DNA from: Oscillospiraceae bacterium
Lineage (GTDB): Bacteria > Bacillota > Clostridia > Oscillospirales > CAG-272
NCBI GenBank assembly: GCA_015064095.1
Contig: SVSW01000012.1
Span: 1 to 35,294 of the forward strand
Direction: 5' to 3'
Length of the DNA stretch: 35,294 nt
Position numbers and translations under genes: made by a program. This document shows, one piece after another, positions 16,681 to 24,801 of the stretch (position 1 is the first letter of the stretch; each line of letters opens with the position of its first letter). The notes beneath the pieces are model-generated. The model was given only the letters and a program-made list of their open reading frames with translations, did no database searches and was not told where the DNA came from.

Positions 16681-18036
16681 TTATTCTTCGTCTTCTTCGT
16701 CTTCTTCGTCGTAATCGTCTTCGTCTTCTTGGTCGTCGTAATCGTCGTACTCATCGGATTCTTCGACCGTTTTGTTCTTGATCACCGCTTTAACTACGAA
16801 TAATGTGATAATTCCGACCACACCGACCGCTATGATAACTATCATAACAATGATATTAGGATCGATCTTCTCGTTTTCTTCACCCGGTGCCGTGGTCGTA
16901 ACACCGTTTTGGCTTGTCAGCGCTTCCGCTTCAAGCAGATATTTATAATCCGCGTAATCCGTTGTCAGATTTGCAAGTCTTCCGAGCCTTGCGTACACAT
17001 AATCTCCGATTATGAGATTGGAGATGTCGTGCTTTCCGGCATACATAGTTTCAAACGCCTCAACCGTCATACCGCTATTCGCTGCCTGCTCTGCAAGCAT
17101 TGTTGCGTATTCCGTTTCGCTTATCGTGCCGAGCGCGCCCGTCTTATAAAGCGCAAAGCAAACAAGATCGCGCTCCGTTTGCACCTTCGCATATTCTTCT
17201 ATGTCATCAAGCGAAATGCCGTTATATGCAAGGAAGGTCTCAAAGCTGCCGTAGGTCGCGGCATACTGCGGATTGCTCTCGTAATAGCTCAAAAGATAGT
17301 TATACTGACTTTCATAATAATAAAGCACGTGATCCTGAGGATAGCTTATCAAGGTTGCATTTGCGGCGATCGTGAGATATATCTCTGAAAGAACGAGCTG
17401 ATCAAAATTTTGAAGCGAGGATTTTGCAACCAAGAGCTTAAAATCCTCAAGCGACTCACAGCCGTATTGAGATTTAACATGCTCCTCGGTATATCCGTAT
17501 TCTATAATGGATTTTACAGTTACCGTGAAAACGACTTCTCTGCCCGCCATAGCGGTCTCCTCATAATTTTCGGGGACCGTGACCTTCACATCAGCGGTCT
17601 TTCCGGGCGTGATTCCGACGAGCTTATCGCTTACGCTTAAAAGATCAAGAAGCTTATCCCCCGAGGTCTTGCCCTGAGTGACCGTGCCCGAGCCTGTGCC
17701 ACCGCGAACGGGGATCGGCTTTCCCGTCGATGTAACTATATTTCCGACATAGGAAATACTCAAAATATCTCCGGCGGCTGTATTTCGGCTTTTGACCTCG
17801 GCATATACGCCGTTTTTGACCGCCATTTCGTAAAGATCCTCGTCCGTGACGCCGACATTTACGGTGACATCTAAATTTTGATATTTACCGAGCTTTATAT
17901 AAGGAGAAAGATCCGTGTTAAGAAGATCTATTGCATTGTGACCGGAGGTTTCCTCCGCAAAAACAGGCAATGCCAATACGGTCGCCGCCATTATTGCCAA
18001 AAAGGCGCAGGTGATCTTTAAAATATGCTTTTTCAT
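16681..18036 (-). CDS. membrane-anchored extracytoplasmic trigger factor-like protein with acidic cytoplasmic tail
   Basis: A 451-aa protein. A cleavable-type signal sequence (hydrophobic stretch ending LPVFAEE) is followed by a region related to the trigger-factor PPIase domain (AAGDILSISYVGN near 90, GITPGKTADVKVTVPENYEE near 145, MAGREVVFTVTVKSI near 168). A helical trigger-factor C-terminal-like domain rich in Tyr follows (about 180-370). One membrane helix (about 395-420, NIIVMIVIIAVGVVGIITLF) leads to a 28-residue tail that is almost only Asp, Glu and Tyr. The folding domain would therefore be outside and the acidic tail inside. The usual PPIase pocket segment (fipGF) is not recognisable, so catalysis is doubtful. 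The start may be ATG 18036 or GTG 18039, which overlaps the upstream stop. Confidence 0.82.
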   Translation of the reverse strand: MKKHILKITCAFLAIMAATVLALPVFAEETSGHNAIDLLNTDLSPYIKLGKYQNLDVTVNVGVTDEDLYEMAVKNGVYAEVKSRNTAAGDILSISYVGNIVTSTGKPIPVRGGTGSGTVTQGKTSGDKLLDLLSVSDKLVGITPGKTADVKVTVPENYEETAMAGREVVFTVTVKSIIEYGYTEEHVKSQYGCESLEDFKLLVAKSSLQNFDQLVLSEIYLTIAANATLISYPQDHVLYYYESQYNYLLSYYESNPQYAATYGSFETFLAYNGISLDDIEEYAKVQTERDLVCFALYKTGALGTISETEYATMLAEQAANSGMTVEAFETMYAGKHDISNLIIGDYVYARLGRLANLTTDYADYKYLLEAEALTSQNGVTTTAPGEENEKIDPNIIVMIVIIAVGVVGIITLFVVKAVIKNKTVEESDEYDDYDDQEDEDDYDEEDEEDEE

Positions 18037-19163
18037 CACTCGGTCACCTCACCTGTCGTTTCGTTTTCCGAGAGCAAGTGCTCATACTGCTCATAATCGG
18101 TCGATATATTGATCGTTACGGCAAGGTGTTCGATACACATATTTTTTCTTATAACGTTTTTTATGTTAAATTCGCCGTTTTGCGCCTCCATAACATCTCC
18201 GCTCGAATAACCGTACTCGGAAGCAAGCTCGGAAAGCTTCATTCTGTAATCGGCCTCGCTGAGCGTCAACCCCTCGGCGACGAACACCGCATGGAGAATG
18301 AGATCCTCCTTTGCGTACTCCCGTGCAAGCTCAAGTATATCCTCTGCAGCGGCACTCGGATAGCTTTCTTCAAGCATTTCCCGATAGAAGCCCACAAGCT
18401 CATCGGGATAAGAGATCACAGAGCATTTGTCAAAAACGCGATCGATCACCGCGGCATAAACGTCGTCCTCGTAATTTTTCAGATTTTCCTTTATGATAGT
18501 TTTGCGGTAATTCTCGGAAAACTCCGCAAGCGTTTTAAACTCGCCGTTCGTTATTTCCTCTATGAGCGCATCGGTCGGAGTATAGTCCATTATATAATTT
18601 ACCGTTATCTCGAAGACCGCCGAAACGCCGGCGAGCGCTTCCGCGCCGTAATCACTCGGGAACGTCACGTTTGTTTCGACCTTAGTGCCGGGCATGACAC
18701 CGTAAAGATCGTCGGCAAATCCTGCGATATATCCGTTGTTTTCCACAAGCTCGACCGTGGCGCTGTCAGACGTGCCGCCTTCAAAGTAAATGTCTTCAAC
18801 TCGGCCGGCATAGCTTATATTGAGCGTATCGCCCGCCGCCGTCACTCTGTCCGTGACCTTTTTGTAAGCTCCGCTTTCCTTCATATATGAAATCAGCTGC
18901 TCGCTAAGCTCCTCGTCGGAGCAATAGACGTTATGAGTCAGCGGCTCGCTCTTGTAATCGCCAAGCGTTACGTAATTCGAAAGCTCGAATTTCATAACGT
19001 CAACCCCTTCACTTGGAGTTTTTTGGGTGGTTTCGGGTGTCCCGGTCGTAACGGAGCCCTCTGCCGTGGTCGTTGTTCCCGCGCCCTCTCCGGTAGGCTG
19101 ACAGGAAACGAGAGCAAGCGCGGCCAGACCTGCCGCAAGGATTTTAACAAAACAGTTCTTCAT
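18036..19163 (-). CDS. extracytoplasmic trigger factor-like lipoprotein (putative foldase)
   Basis: A 375-aa lipoprotein with a signal peptide ending in the lipobox ALVSC (Cys near 21) and a Thr/Gly-rich linker. A trigger-factor arrangement follows: an FKBP-type PPIase domain at about 105-195 (AAGDTLNISYAGR, then GYIAGFADDLYGVMPGTK, then VTFPSDYGAEALAG, then VFEITVNYI), and a helical C-terminal chaperone-like domain (about 200-360). Here the PPIase pocket motif GYIAGFADDL is kept. Cytosolic trigger factor assists nascent chains; a lipid-anchored version would act on exported proteins, like PrsA. The ATG at 19163 has AAGGA upstream and sits behind a sigma-A promoter. It is the first gene of the five-gene operon and overlaps the next one. 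Confidence 0.85.
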   Translation of the reverse strand: MKNCFVKILAAGLAALALVSCQPTGEGAGTTTTAEGSVTTGTPETTQKTPSEGVDVMKFELSNYVTLGDYKSEPLTHNVYCSDEELSEQLISYMKESGAYKKVTDRVTAAGDTLNISYAGRVEDIYFEGGTSDSATVELVENNGYIAGFADDLYGVMPGTKVETNVTFPSDYGAEALAGVSAVFEITVNYIMDYTPTDALIEEITNGEFKTLAEFSENYRKTIIKENLKNYEDDVYAAVIDRVFDKCSVISYPDELVGFYREMLEESYPSAAAEDILELAREYAKEDLILHAVFVAEGLTLSEADYRMKLSELASEYGYSSGDVMEAQNGEFNIKNVIRKNMCIEHLAVTINISTDYEQYEHLLSENETTGEVTE

Positions 19164-19192
19164 AATATATCCTTAATAAAAACATTCATATT

Positions 19193-19221
19193 ATTATAAC
19201 ACACTATTCCGATCTAATCAA
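19193..19221 (-). promoter_or_regulatory. sigma-A promoter of the five-gene operon
   Basis: On the minus strand TTGATT (19216-19221), 17 nt, TATAAT (19193-19198), about 30 nt before the first gene. All later gaps in the operon are 15 nt or overlaps, so this should drive all five genes. Confidence 0.8.
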
Positions 19222-19262
19222 GGCAAAAAAGCGTAATTTCACTCAGAGAACACATAAAAATC

Positions 19263-19291
19263 AAAAAAGCCGATCGTAGATCGGCTCTTTT
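19263..19291 (-). terminator. terminator of the yceD-rpmF operon
   Basis: AGCCGATC (19268-19275) pairs with GATCGGCT (19279-19286), and a run of T residues follows on the minus strand. Confidence 0.9.
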
Positions 19292-19300
19292 TGAGTGAAA

Positions 19301-19495
19301 TTATTTCTTTGCTTCGTCTTCAACCTTTATGACTTCTTTTCCATCATATGTGCCGCAATTCTTGCAAACGCGGTGCGAAAGAACGAACTCTCCGCACTTG
19401 GGGCACTTCACCATGCCCGGAACGTCCAATCTTTCCTTAGCGGTGCGTCTTCTGTCTCTGCGTGCTGCGGAAACTTTTCTCTTCGGTACTGCCAT
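19301..19495 (-). CDS. rpmF: 50S ribosomal protein L32
   Basis: A 64-aa basic protein starting [20 protein letters not shown], the invariant L32 N-terminus. The zinc-ribbon cysteines are CPKC (about 31-34) and CKNC (about 44-47), so this is the zinc-binding form. AAAGGAGG lies nine nt before the ATG. It follows the DUF177 gene by 21 nt, the classic yceD-rpmF pairing. The plsX-fabH genes that often come next in other Gram-positives are absent here: the operon ends with a terminator. Confidence 0.97.
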   Translation of the reverse strand: MAVPKRKVSAARRDRRRTAKERLDVPGMVKCPKCGEFVLSHRVCKNCGTYDGKEVIKVEDEAKK

Positions 19496-19516
19496 TTCCT
19501 AATCCTCCTTTGAGAT

Positions 19517-20038
19517 TCAGTTATTTTTATTTTCTTCATTAAAATATTGCCGCAGGGCGTCCCATCTCGGATCGCGCTCCGTCAGATCGCAGCCGCAATC
19601 TCCGTCTCGCTTTTTCTTGCCGCATTTGGGGCAAAGCCCGGGGCAGTCCTCGGAGCAAAGCAATCTCATCGGGAAATCGAGGATCAGCTCCTCGCAGATC
19701 TGCCCGTCAATATCAAGCTGCCCGTTTTCAATAATGACGTATTCATCGACATTATCCTCGACCTGCTCGTCCGAAAGCGTCCCCTCGCTGACTGCGGTGC
19801 GGACGAATTCTGTAACGAAGGTAGATTCGACGGGCGAAAGGCATCTTGCACATTCGCCGTGATAATCAAACGATACGGAGAGCGAAAGCTGCATATACCC
19901 TGCCGTGTCGACTATATCACCGACCACCTTGATATTCGAATCGATAATTGCTCCGTTTATCTCGAAGGGTGAAAGCTCAAAATCAACTTCGATACGGTGA
20001 GTTTCACCGCGAAGCATAGGTCTCATATCAAGCTTCAT
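19517..20038 (-). CDS. yceD: DUF177 (YceD) protein, rRNA accumulation factor
   Basis: A 173-aa protein of the DUF177/YceD family, which in E. coli and plants is linked to 23S rRNA accumulation. The family signature is the Cys pair FDYHGECARCLSPVE (residues about 56-70), then an acidic loop, then LDFPMRLLCSEDCPGLCPKC near the C-terminus, which looks like a small zinc ribbon. It ends with DPRWDALRQYF, also typical. The ATG at 20038 has AAGGGGG upstream. It heads the operon with rpmF, as in most bacteria, and is driven by a sigma-A promoter with a consensus -10 and -35. Confidence 0.93.
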   Translation of the reverse strand: MKLDMRPMLRGETHRIEVDFELSPFEINGAIIDSNIKVVGDIVDTAGYMQLSLSVSFDYHGECARCLSPVESTFVTEFVRTAVSEGTLSDEQVEDNVDEYVIIENGQLDIDGQICEELILDFPMRLLCSEDCPGLCPKCGKKKRDGDCGCDLTERDPRWDALRQYFNEENKNN

Positions 20039-20077
20039 AACAGTCGACCCCCTTCTTTCGATAAAGCAACATTTAAT

Positions 20078-20106
20078 ATTATACTGTAACCTTATCGCTT
20101 TGTCAA
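20078..20106 (-). promoter_or_regulatory. consensus sigma-A promoter for yceD-rpmF
   Basis: On the minus strand TTGACA (20101-20106), 17 nt, TATAAT (20078-20083): both hexamers are perfect. Confidence 0.92.
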
Positions 20107-20154
20107 GAGTTTTTTGATTTTTTCGCGTTTATTTTGCAATAAATTTTATCGATA

Positions 20155-20185
20155 GAAAAAAGCCGATGCACGCATCGGCCTTTTT
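20155..20185 (-). terminator. terminator of the TIM-barrel isomerase gene
   Basis: GCCGATG and CATCGGC arms (20162-20179), followed on the minus strand by six T residues. Confidence 0.88.
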
Positions 20186-20188
20186 ATA

Positions 20189-21001
20189 TTAATAGCCTAT
20201 GGATTTGAGGTAATCTCTTGCGAGCTTGACGCATTCGATAAGCGGCATCTCATCGGAGTTGTCCTGCTCAACGATGATCCAATCTGCGCCTGCGTCCTCA
20301 GAAGCCTTTATGATCTTCGGCATATCCTGAACGCCGTATCCTACGGGGCGGAGACGGAACTTGTTATTGCTCGTATCGGCAACGGCCTTATCCGTTCCGA
20401 TAAGCTCGTACATGTTGCTGCTCTTTGTGCCCGTGAAGTCCTTGAGATGGACAAGAGGTGCGCGTCCGGAGTATTTTCTGACAAAATCGGCAGGGTCCTC
20501 TCCGCCAACGTTTACCCAACAGGTATCAAGCTGAGTTTGCAGCAAGTCCGCGGGAACCTCACGGTAGAGCTTGTCGATTATGTACTCACCGTCGATCTTG
20601 TCAAATTCAAAATCGTGGTTGTGATAAAGCATGGTAAGACCTGCTTTTTTTGCGAGTGCCGCGATCTCTTTTATCTTCTCGATCGTTGCATCGATATTTT
20701 CGTCTGCAAGCTCGTTATCTCTTGCGAGCCACGGAATAACGATATATTTGCAGCCTGCGGCAAGGCAGTCGGAGAAAGCCCTGTCGGGGTCTTCTACCAT
20801 TTTCGGGAAGGGATAGTGGCAGGAAACGACCTCCATACCAAGATCTCTTGTAAGCTTGCCCATTTCGGCGGGGTCTGCGCAGAAGCCCGCGAACTCAACG
20901 CCGTCGTATCCCATTTTTGCGATCTCGGTCAAGGTCTTGACATAGTCCTTTTCCATGTACTCTCTGACCGTATAAAGCTGAACGCCCACTTTAAGTGCCA
21001 T
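20189..21001 (-). CDS. sugar phosphate isomerase/epimerase-like TIM barrel protein
   Basis: A 270-aa protein of the xylose isomerase-like TIM barrel (AP endonuclease 2) superfamily. Landmarks: LKVGVQLYTVREYM at the first strand, GYDGVEFAGF, VVSCHYPFP, TMLYHNHDFEFDK (metal/substrate His), LDTCWVNVGGEDPADFVRKY, PLVHLKDFTG (metal His) and the final WIIVEQDNS. The Glu, Asp, His and Glu metal ligands of this fold all seem present. Relatives act on inositol derivatives, rare sugars or hydroxypyruvate, so the substrate cannot be named. The ATG at 21001 is preferred because GGAGG lies eight nt upstream, inside the longer reading frame. It is a single gene with its own promoter and terminator. Confidence 0.88.
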   Translation of the reverse strand: MALKVGVQLYTVREYMEKDYVKTLTEIAKMGYDGVEFAGFCADPAEMGKLTRDLGMEVVSCHYPFPKMVEDPDRAFSDCLAAGCKYIVIPWLARDNELADENIDATIEKIKEIAALAKKAGLTMLYHNHDFEFDKIDGEYIIDKLYREVPADLLQTQLDTCWVNVGGEDPADFVRKYSGRAPLVHLKDFTGTKSSNMYELIGTDKAVADTSNNKFRLRPVGYGVQDMPKIIKASEDAGADWIIVEQDNSDEMPLIECVKLARDYLKSIGY

Positions 21002-21035
21002 TTTCTTGTCCTCCAAGTATAAATTGATTAATTAT

Positions 21036-21064
21036 ATTATACTCTTACGGCAAAGCCGTGTCAA
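21036..21064 (-). promoter_or_regulatory. consensus sigma-A promoter for the isomerase gene
   Basis: On the minus strand TTGACA (21059-21064), 17 nt, TATAAT (21036-21041). Confidence 0.92.
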
Positions 21065-21122
21065 GCGGTTTGCAACTTTTTACCAAAATTCGACACGTAC
21101 TTCCCAAAACAGATTTTGGCAC

Positions 21123-21151
21123 TTGACAATTATATTTGCAGATGTTATAAT
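21123..21151 (+). promoter_or_regulatory. consensus sigma-A promoter for the Wzz-like gene
   Basis: TTGACA (21123-21128), 17 nt, TATAAT (21146-21151), 36 nt before the start codon. Confidence 0.92.
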
Positions 21152-21187
21152 AATTCCGTAAAAATATTGTTGAAAAGAGGATATAAT

Positions 21188-22375
21188 ATGGAACAAACAA
21201 AGGAAACCGGCACTTTAACGTTTGCGGATATTCTTCGAATGTTCAGCGGAAAATTCATAAAGCTGATATGTGTCGTTCTCGCATTTGCAATAGTTTTTGC
21301 GGGTTTTGTATTTATAAAGTCTTTGCTCTCCCCGAATTACGGGTCAAAGATAACGTTTTACGTTTCGCATACCGACGCTTCCTATCAGCTCTTGACGATA
21401 CTGAACTCCGAAGCGTTCGCAGAAAAGCTTTTGCTTGATGAAAACGGCTTGCCGCCGAAGGATCAGTGCGACGCCGCCGAATACGAGGCAGCCCTTGCGG
21501 CGATAAAAGCATACAACGAGGCTCGCAAAATAAAATATGAAGCCAACAAAAAGCTTCAGCTCTTCCCCTTCGAGTTTGCGGCGATCGAGCAGGAATATAA
21601 GGCTCTGCGCGACGAATATGATCGCACATATAACCTTCTTGATACATACCAGAGCGTATGGTCCGACAAAATTGCGGAAAATCCCGAGCACTCAGTTATG
21701 ATAGCATCGCTTGAAGCCGAGCTTGAGATCATCAAGAACAAGATCACAAAATTTGAGCAGGGCGATGAGAACAACATGGGCTATCTTGAAGCGCTCCGCA
21801 CAAAGCTTGCGATCGAATCGGATTACGCCGTGGCGTCAGAGAACGTCAAGAGCGCACGCAAGATAGCGGAGGAGCTTTCCGAAAAGGTTGTTTCCGATTG
21901 GCGCGCAGAAGCAGCTGAAACGATCATGGAATATTCCGTCAGCATCAGCGCAAGCTTTGCCGCATATGAAAACATTTTCAATACTGAAAACAAGAACGCA
22001 AACGAAGGCTCGGAGGAGATCAAAAAAGGTCTTTTCCTCACGTTTGATGTGTCATCTCCAAAGAAAGAATCCGCAGCTGAAATAATTGAGAAAATCAAGT
22101 CCGTTGCTCCTTCTGTAATCGAAGAAAACCTCGAAAAGCTCACGGGTGAGGTCGAGATCGATTGCAATCTTATAAGCACGGTCAGCGATGCCGCAAAGGT
22201 AAGCGAATCCGACCTCAAGACCGTCGGAATCTTCGGAATTATCGGTGCGCTTGTCGGATTTGTCATATTCTGCGCTATCGTTATTTTGCGCGGATTTTGG
22301 ATCACCGCAGTTGCAGCACCCAAAGAGGCAGAAGCACCCGTTGAAGAGATCGAGAATATATACGCAGAAAAATAA
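21188..22375 (+). CDS. Wzz-like membrane protein with periplasm-facing coiled coil
   Basis: A 395-aa protein with two membrane helices, one near the N-terminus (about 22-48, FIKLICVVLAFAIVFAGFVF) and one near the C-terminus (about 343-370, IFGIIGALVGFVIFCAIVIL). About 290 residues lie between them outside the cell, largely charged helices of coiled-coil type. This topology is that of Wzz/chain-length determinant (polysaccharide co-polymerase) proteins, and the start LTFADILRMFSGKFIKLICV resembles their N-termini. No BY-kinase, polymerase or glycosyltransferase is next to it, so the role is uncertain. GAGGAT precedes the ATG at 21188. It is a single gene with a consensus promoter and a strong terminator. 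Confidence 0.7.
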   Translation: MEQTKETGTLTFADILRMFSGKFIKLICVVLAFAIVFAGFVFIKSLLSPNYGSKITFYVSHTDASYQLLTILNSEAFAEKLLLDENGLPPKDQCDAAEYEAALAAIKAYNEARKIKYEANKKLQLFPFEFAAIEQEYKALRDEYDRTYNLLDTYQSVWSDKIAENPEHSVMIASLEAELEIIKNKITKFEQGDENNMGYLEALRTKLAIESDYAVASENVKSARKIAEELSEKVVSDWRAEAAETIMEYSVSISASFAAYENIFNTENKNANEGSEEIKKGLFLTFDVSSPKKESAAEIIEKIKSVAPSVIEENLEKLTGEVEIDCNLISTVSDAAKVSESDLKTVGIFGIIGALVGFVIFCAIVILRGFWITAVAAPKEAEAPVEEIENIYAEK

Positions 22376-22382
22376 AAAAACA

Positions 22383-22417
22383 AGCCGCGAGATCAGATGA
22401 TCTCGCGGCTTTCTTTA
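22383..22417. terminator. bidirectional terminator between the Wzz-like gene and ispE
   Basis: AGCCGCGAGATC (22383-22394) pairs perfectly with GATCTCGCGGCT (22399-22410), with T-rich flanks on both strands. Confidence 0.92.
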
Positions 22418-23263
22418 TATTTCTGTGGGGTGGCACAAAAATGCCCGATACCCAAGACTTTTAAGCTCGTTCGCGGCGCTTTCGGCATCGCCGTCCGTTC
22501 TGAATATGCCGAACACCGAGCTTCCGCTGCCGCTCATAAGTGTACCGCACGCTCCGTTCTTTTTCATTATGTTTTTTATTTCGGGAGAATATCTTGCCGT
22601 GATCTCGAAAATATTGTAAAGATCATCACCGATATTTGCGTTCCCCGCCGAAAACGCCTCCGATATTGCTTCGATACGGTCGCTTTGCGGTTTATATTCC
22701 AAAAAATCATTAAATTCTCGGTCAAGCGCCGAAAACTGCTCGGGTGTGCTGACGTGGTCGTCCCCTATTGCAATGACAATAGGGCAATCGGGCATTTTCG
22801 GCATATCCGCAATTTTCTCTCCCCTGCCCCGAATTGCTTTCGTGCCGCCGACAGTACAAAAAGGCACGTCGGAGCCGAGCGTGAGAGCTATCCCCAAAAG
22901 CTTGTCCTCGCTTAAAGGACTTAGGTAAATTTCATTCAAGCCTCGCAAGACCGCGGCGGCATCGGCACTGCCACCCGCAAGCCCCGCGCCCATCGGAATG
23001 TGCTTTTTTATTTCGATACGTGCGCCGCCGCGCACGCCCGCGGCGGCGAAAAACGCCGCCGCAGCGCGATACGCAAGATCGCGTTCTTTTTCTATGTTTA
23101 TTTCGTTTTTGACCTCAATTCCGCACTCGGTGCGCTCTATCTTTATTTCGTCGCAAAGGCTGACGGTCTGCATCACGCTCAAAATATCGTGATACCCGTC
23201 CGTCCTCTTTGCCTCAATATCAAGATAAAGATTTATCTTTGCATATGCTCCGACTGTTATCAT
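22415..23263 (-). CDS. ispE: 4-diphosphocytidyl-2-C-methyl-D-erythritol kinase
   Basis: A 282-aa GHMP kinase that phosphorylates CDP-methylerythritol in the MEP pathway of isoprenoid synthesis. Motifs: AYAKINLYLDI and KRTDGYHDILSVMQ at the N-terminus, the ATP loop PMGAGLAGGSADAAAVLRGL near residue 90, and the C-terminal GHMP motif GTLMSGSGSSVFGIF near 240. The length is normal. The ATG at 23263 has AGGAGA upstream. It lies 52 nt downstream of dpaB on the same strand. I see no convincing sigma-A promoter in that gap, so it may be read partly from upstream or from a weak promoter. No other MEP gene is in the window. Confidence 0.95.
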   Translation of the reverse strand: MITVGAYAKINLYLDIEAKRTDGYHDILSVMQTVSLCDEIKIERTECGIEVKNEINIEKERDLAYRAAAAFFAAAGVRGGARIEIKKHIPMGAGLAGGSADAAAVLRGLNEIYLSPLSEDKLLGIALTLGSDVPFCTVGGTKAIRGRGEKIADMPKMPDCPIVIAIGDDHVSTPEQFSALDREFNDFLEYKPQSDRIEAISEAFSAGNANIGDDLYNIFEITARYSPEIKNIMKKNGACGTLMSGSGSSVFGIFRTDGDAESAANELKSLGYRAFLCHPTEI

Positions 23264-23315
23264 TTCGGTCTCCTGATGTTTTTTTATATATTATCACATA
23301 TATATGAATTCCTTG

Positions 23316-23876
23316 TTAACAAAACAGCTTTGCGAGTTGTTTTCCCGCGAGTGCCGCGTCTATCGCCTCGGGCATATACGAAAGATTTGAAACGAGTGAG
23401 TGCGGCTTGTTTTTCGGGTCGTCCTGACGCATCGGAACGAAATATACGTTTTTCTTTTCAAGCAGCGTGGCTATATTTTTCATATTCGCCGACATTGCAT
23501 CGTTGCTTGAAAGCGCAATGAGCAAAGGCCGATCACCGCGCAAATGCGCCTTAGCCGCCATTGTCACGGGGGTATCCGTAATGCCGGCAGAGAGCTTTGC
23601 AAGCGTGTTGCCCGTGCAGGGGCAAATGATGAGCAGGTCAAGCTTTGTTTTCGGCCCGAGGGGCTCGGCGTCCTCTATCGTGCAAACGGGTTCTTTGCCC
23701 GTTATGTCCTTCACCTCACGGTAAAAATCATCGGCTCTGTAGAATCTTGTGTCAAGAGCTTTAACATTGAAGCTCATGATCGGCAGCACGTCAAATCCGC
23801 GCGCAACAAGAGCGCGCAGCTCGGCAAGCGATGCCGCAAGCGTGCAAAACGAGCCGCAAAAAGCGTATCCTATCAT
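23316..23876 (-). CDS. dpaB: dipicolinate synthase subunit B
   Basis: A 186-aa flavoprotein-fold protein (SpoVFB), beginning MIGYAFCGSFCTLAASLAEL, with LLIICPCTGNTLAKLSAGIT near residue 95 and ALSSNDAMSANMKNIATLLE near 132. With DpaA it makes dipicolinic acid from a lysine-pathway intermediate in the mother cell during sporulation. The ATG at 23876 is chosen because GGAG is seven nt upstream; the longer frame would start inside that site with TTG. The gene is 15 nt after the dpaA stop, so the pair is cotranscribed, as in Bacillus. Confidence 0.94.
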   Translation of the reverse strand: MIGYAFCGSFCTLAASLAELRALVARGFDVLPIMSFNVKALDTRFYRADDFYREVKDITGKEPVCTIEDAEPLGPKTKLDLLIICPCTGNTLAKLSAGITDTPVTMAAKAHLRGDRPLLIALSSNDAMSANMKNIATLLEKKNVYFVPMRQDDPKNKPHSLVSNLSYMPEAIDAALAGKQLAKLFC

Positions 23877-23891
23877 AAAAATCTCCAAAAT

Positions 23892-24773
23892 CTAAATCAT
23901 TTTGGGGAGCAGCTCCGCTATCGCATCTCCGACGAAGCTCCCCGCGGTCGTCGGTGCGTATTTACCGGGCAACCCGGGCGCATATATAAGATTTGTTCCG
24001 TATTCTTTCACGGCTTTCGGATCAAATCCGCCGGGGGCTGAGGCAAGGTCTACCATCAGCGTCCGGCGCGAAAAATCCTTTAAGACCGTACCGTCAAAAA
24101 GCCAGTGCGGCGCAGTGTTGAAAACAACATCACAGGAGTTGAGTAACGAAAGCGAGCTTTTTCCGTGTGATACGGATATTTTAAGCGTTCCGTATCCAAA
24201 GCACGAGGCATATGCAAGATCAGTTGTTCGCCTTGCCGCCACCGTGACGGACGCGCCGATCGAATCAAGCATACGCGCAAGGAATTTGCCGATCCGCCCG
24301 TATCCGACAACGGCGACCCTTGCGCCTCCGAGCGAGATGCCGAGCTCGTTCATTGAAAGCGAGATCGCACCCTCTGCGGTGAGATATGCATTTTTTATCA
24401 TCAGTTCCTCGGAAAGGAAATAATCAAACAGTCTGACGCCCAGCCGATCCGCCTCGCTTTTTATTTTCGGCTGTATTCTGCCGGCGCAGATCGGTATGCT
24501 TTTAGCATTTGAAAAGATCTCATCGATCCTCGGAGCTTGATCGCGGAAAGCTCCGACACAGCTGACAGTCACCCCGTCACCGGACATCGGAAGCGGCAAA
24601 ACCAGCGCATCTGCATCATATGCCGCTTCAAGTTGCTCAAGTCTGCGAACATGACCCCCGATAGCTTCGGGTATGCCGTAAACCGTAACGGAATATCCAA
24701 GCTCGGACACGCGCTCAGCCGCCGCGCCCTGCCGTCCGTCCCCGCCGATAAATGCAATCTTCTTTTCTCTCAT
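23892..24773 (-). CDS. dpaA: dipicolinate synthase subunit A
   Basis: A 293-aa dehydrogenase-like protein (SpoVFA). The N-terminal part contains KIAFIGGDGRQGAAAERVSE and VLPLPMSGDG. The C-terminal Rossmann domain carries VAVVGYGRIGKFLARMLDSI near 150, and DLASAPGGFDPKA and LPGKYAPTTAG near the end are family hallmarks. It supplies the NAD(P)H-dependent step of dipicolinate synthesis. The ATG at 24773 has AGGGGA upstream; longer in-frame starts would lie beyond the promoter. The sigma-K-type promoter directly upstream agrees with mother-cell expression. Followed by dpaB. Confidence 0.95.
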   Translation of the reverse strand: MREKKIAFIGGDGRQGAAAERVSELGYSVTVYGIPEAIGGHVRRLEQLEAAYDADALVLPLPMSGDGVTVSCVGAFRDQAPRIDEIFSNAKSIPICAGRIQPKIKSEADRLGVRLFDYFLSEELMIKNAYLTAEGAISLSMNELGISLGGARVAVVGYGRIGKFLARMLDSIGASVTVAARRTTDLAYASCFGYGTLKISVSHGKSSLSLLNSCDVVFNTAPHWLFDGTVLKDFSRRTLMVDLASAPGGFDPKAVKEYGTNLIYAPGLPGKYAPTTAGSFVGDAIAELLPKMI

Positions 24774-24801
24774 AACCGTTCCCCTAAATGATATTATATT
24801 A

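Noticed and set aside
18078..18890. Plus-strand open frame of 270 codons opposite the lipoprotein gene
   Set aside because: The minus frame has a lipobox, PPIase motifs, promoter and ribosome binding site; the plus frame has none of these.
23264..23320. Sigma-A promoter for ispE in the gap after dpaB
   Set aside because: TTGTTA and TAATAT occur but are 23 nt apart, and no better pair is present.
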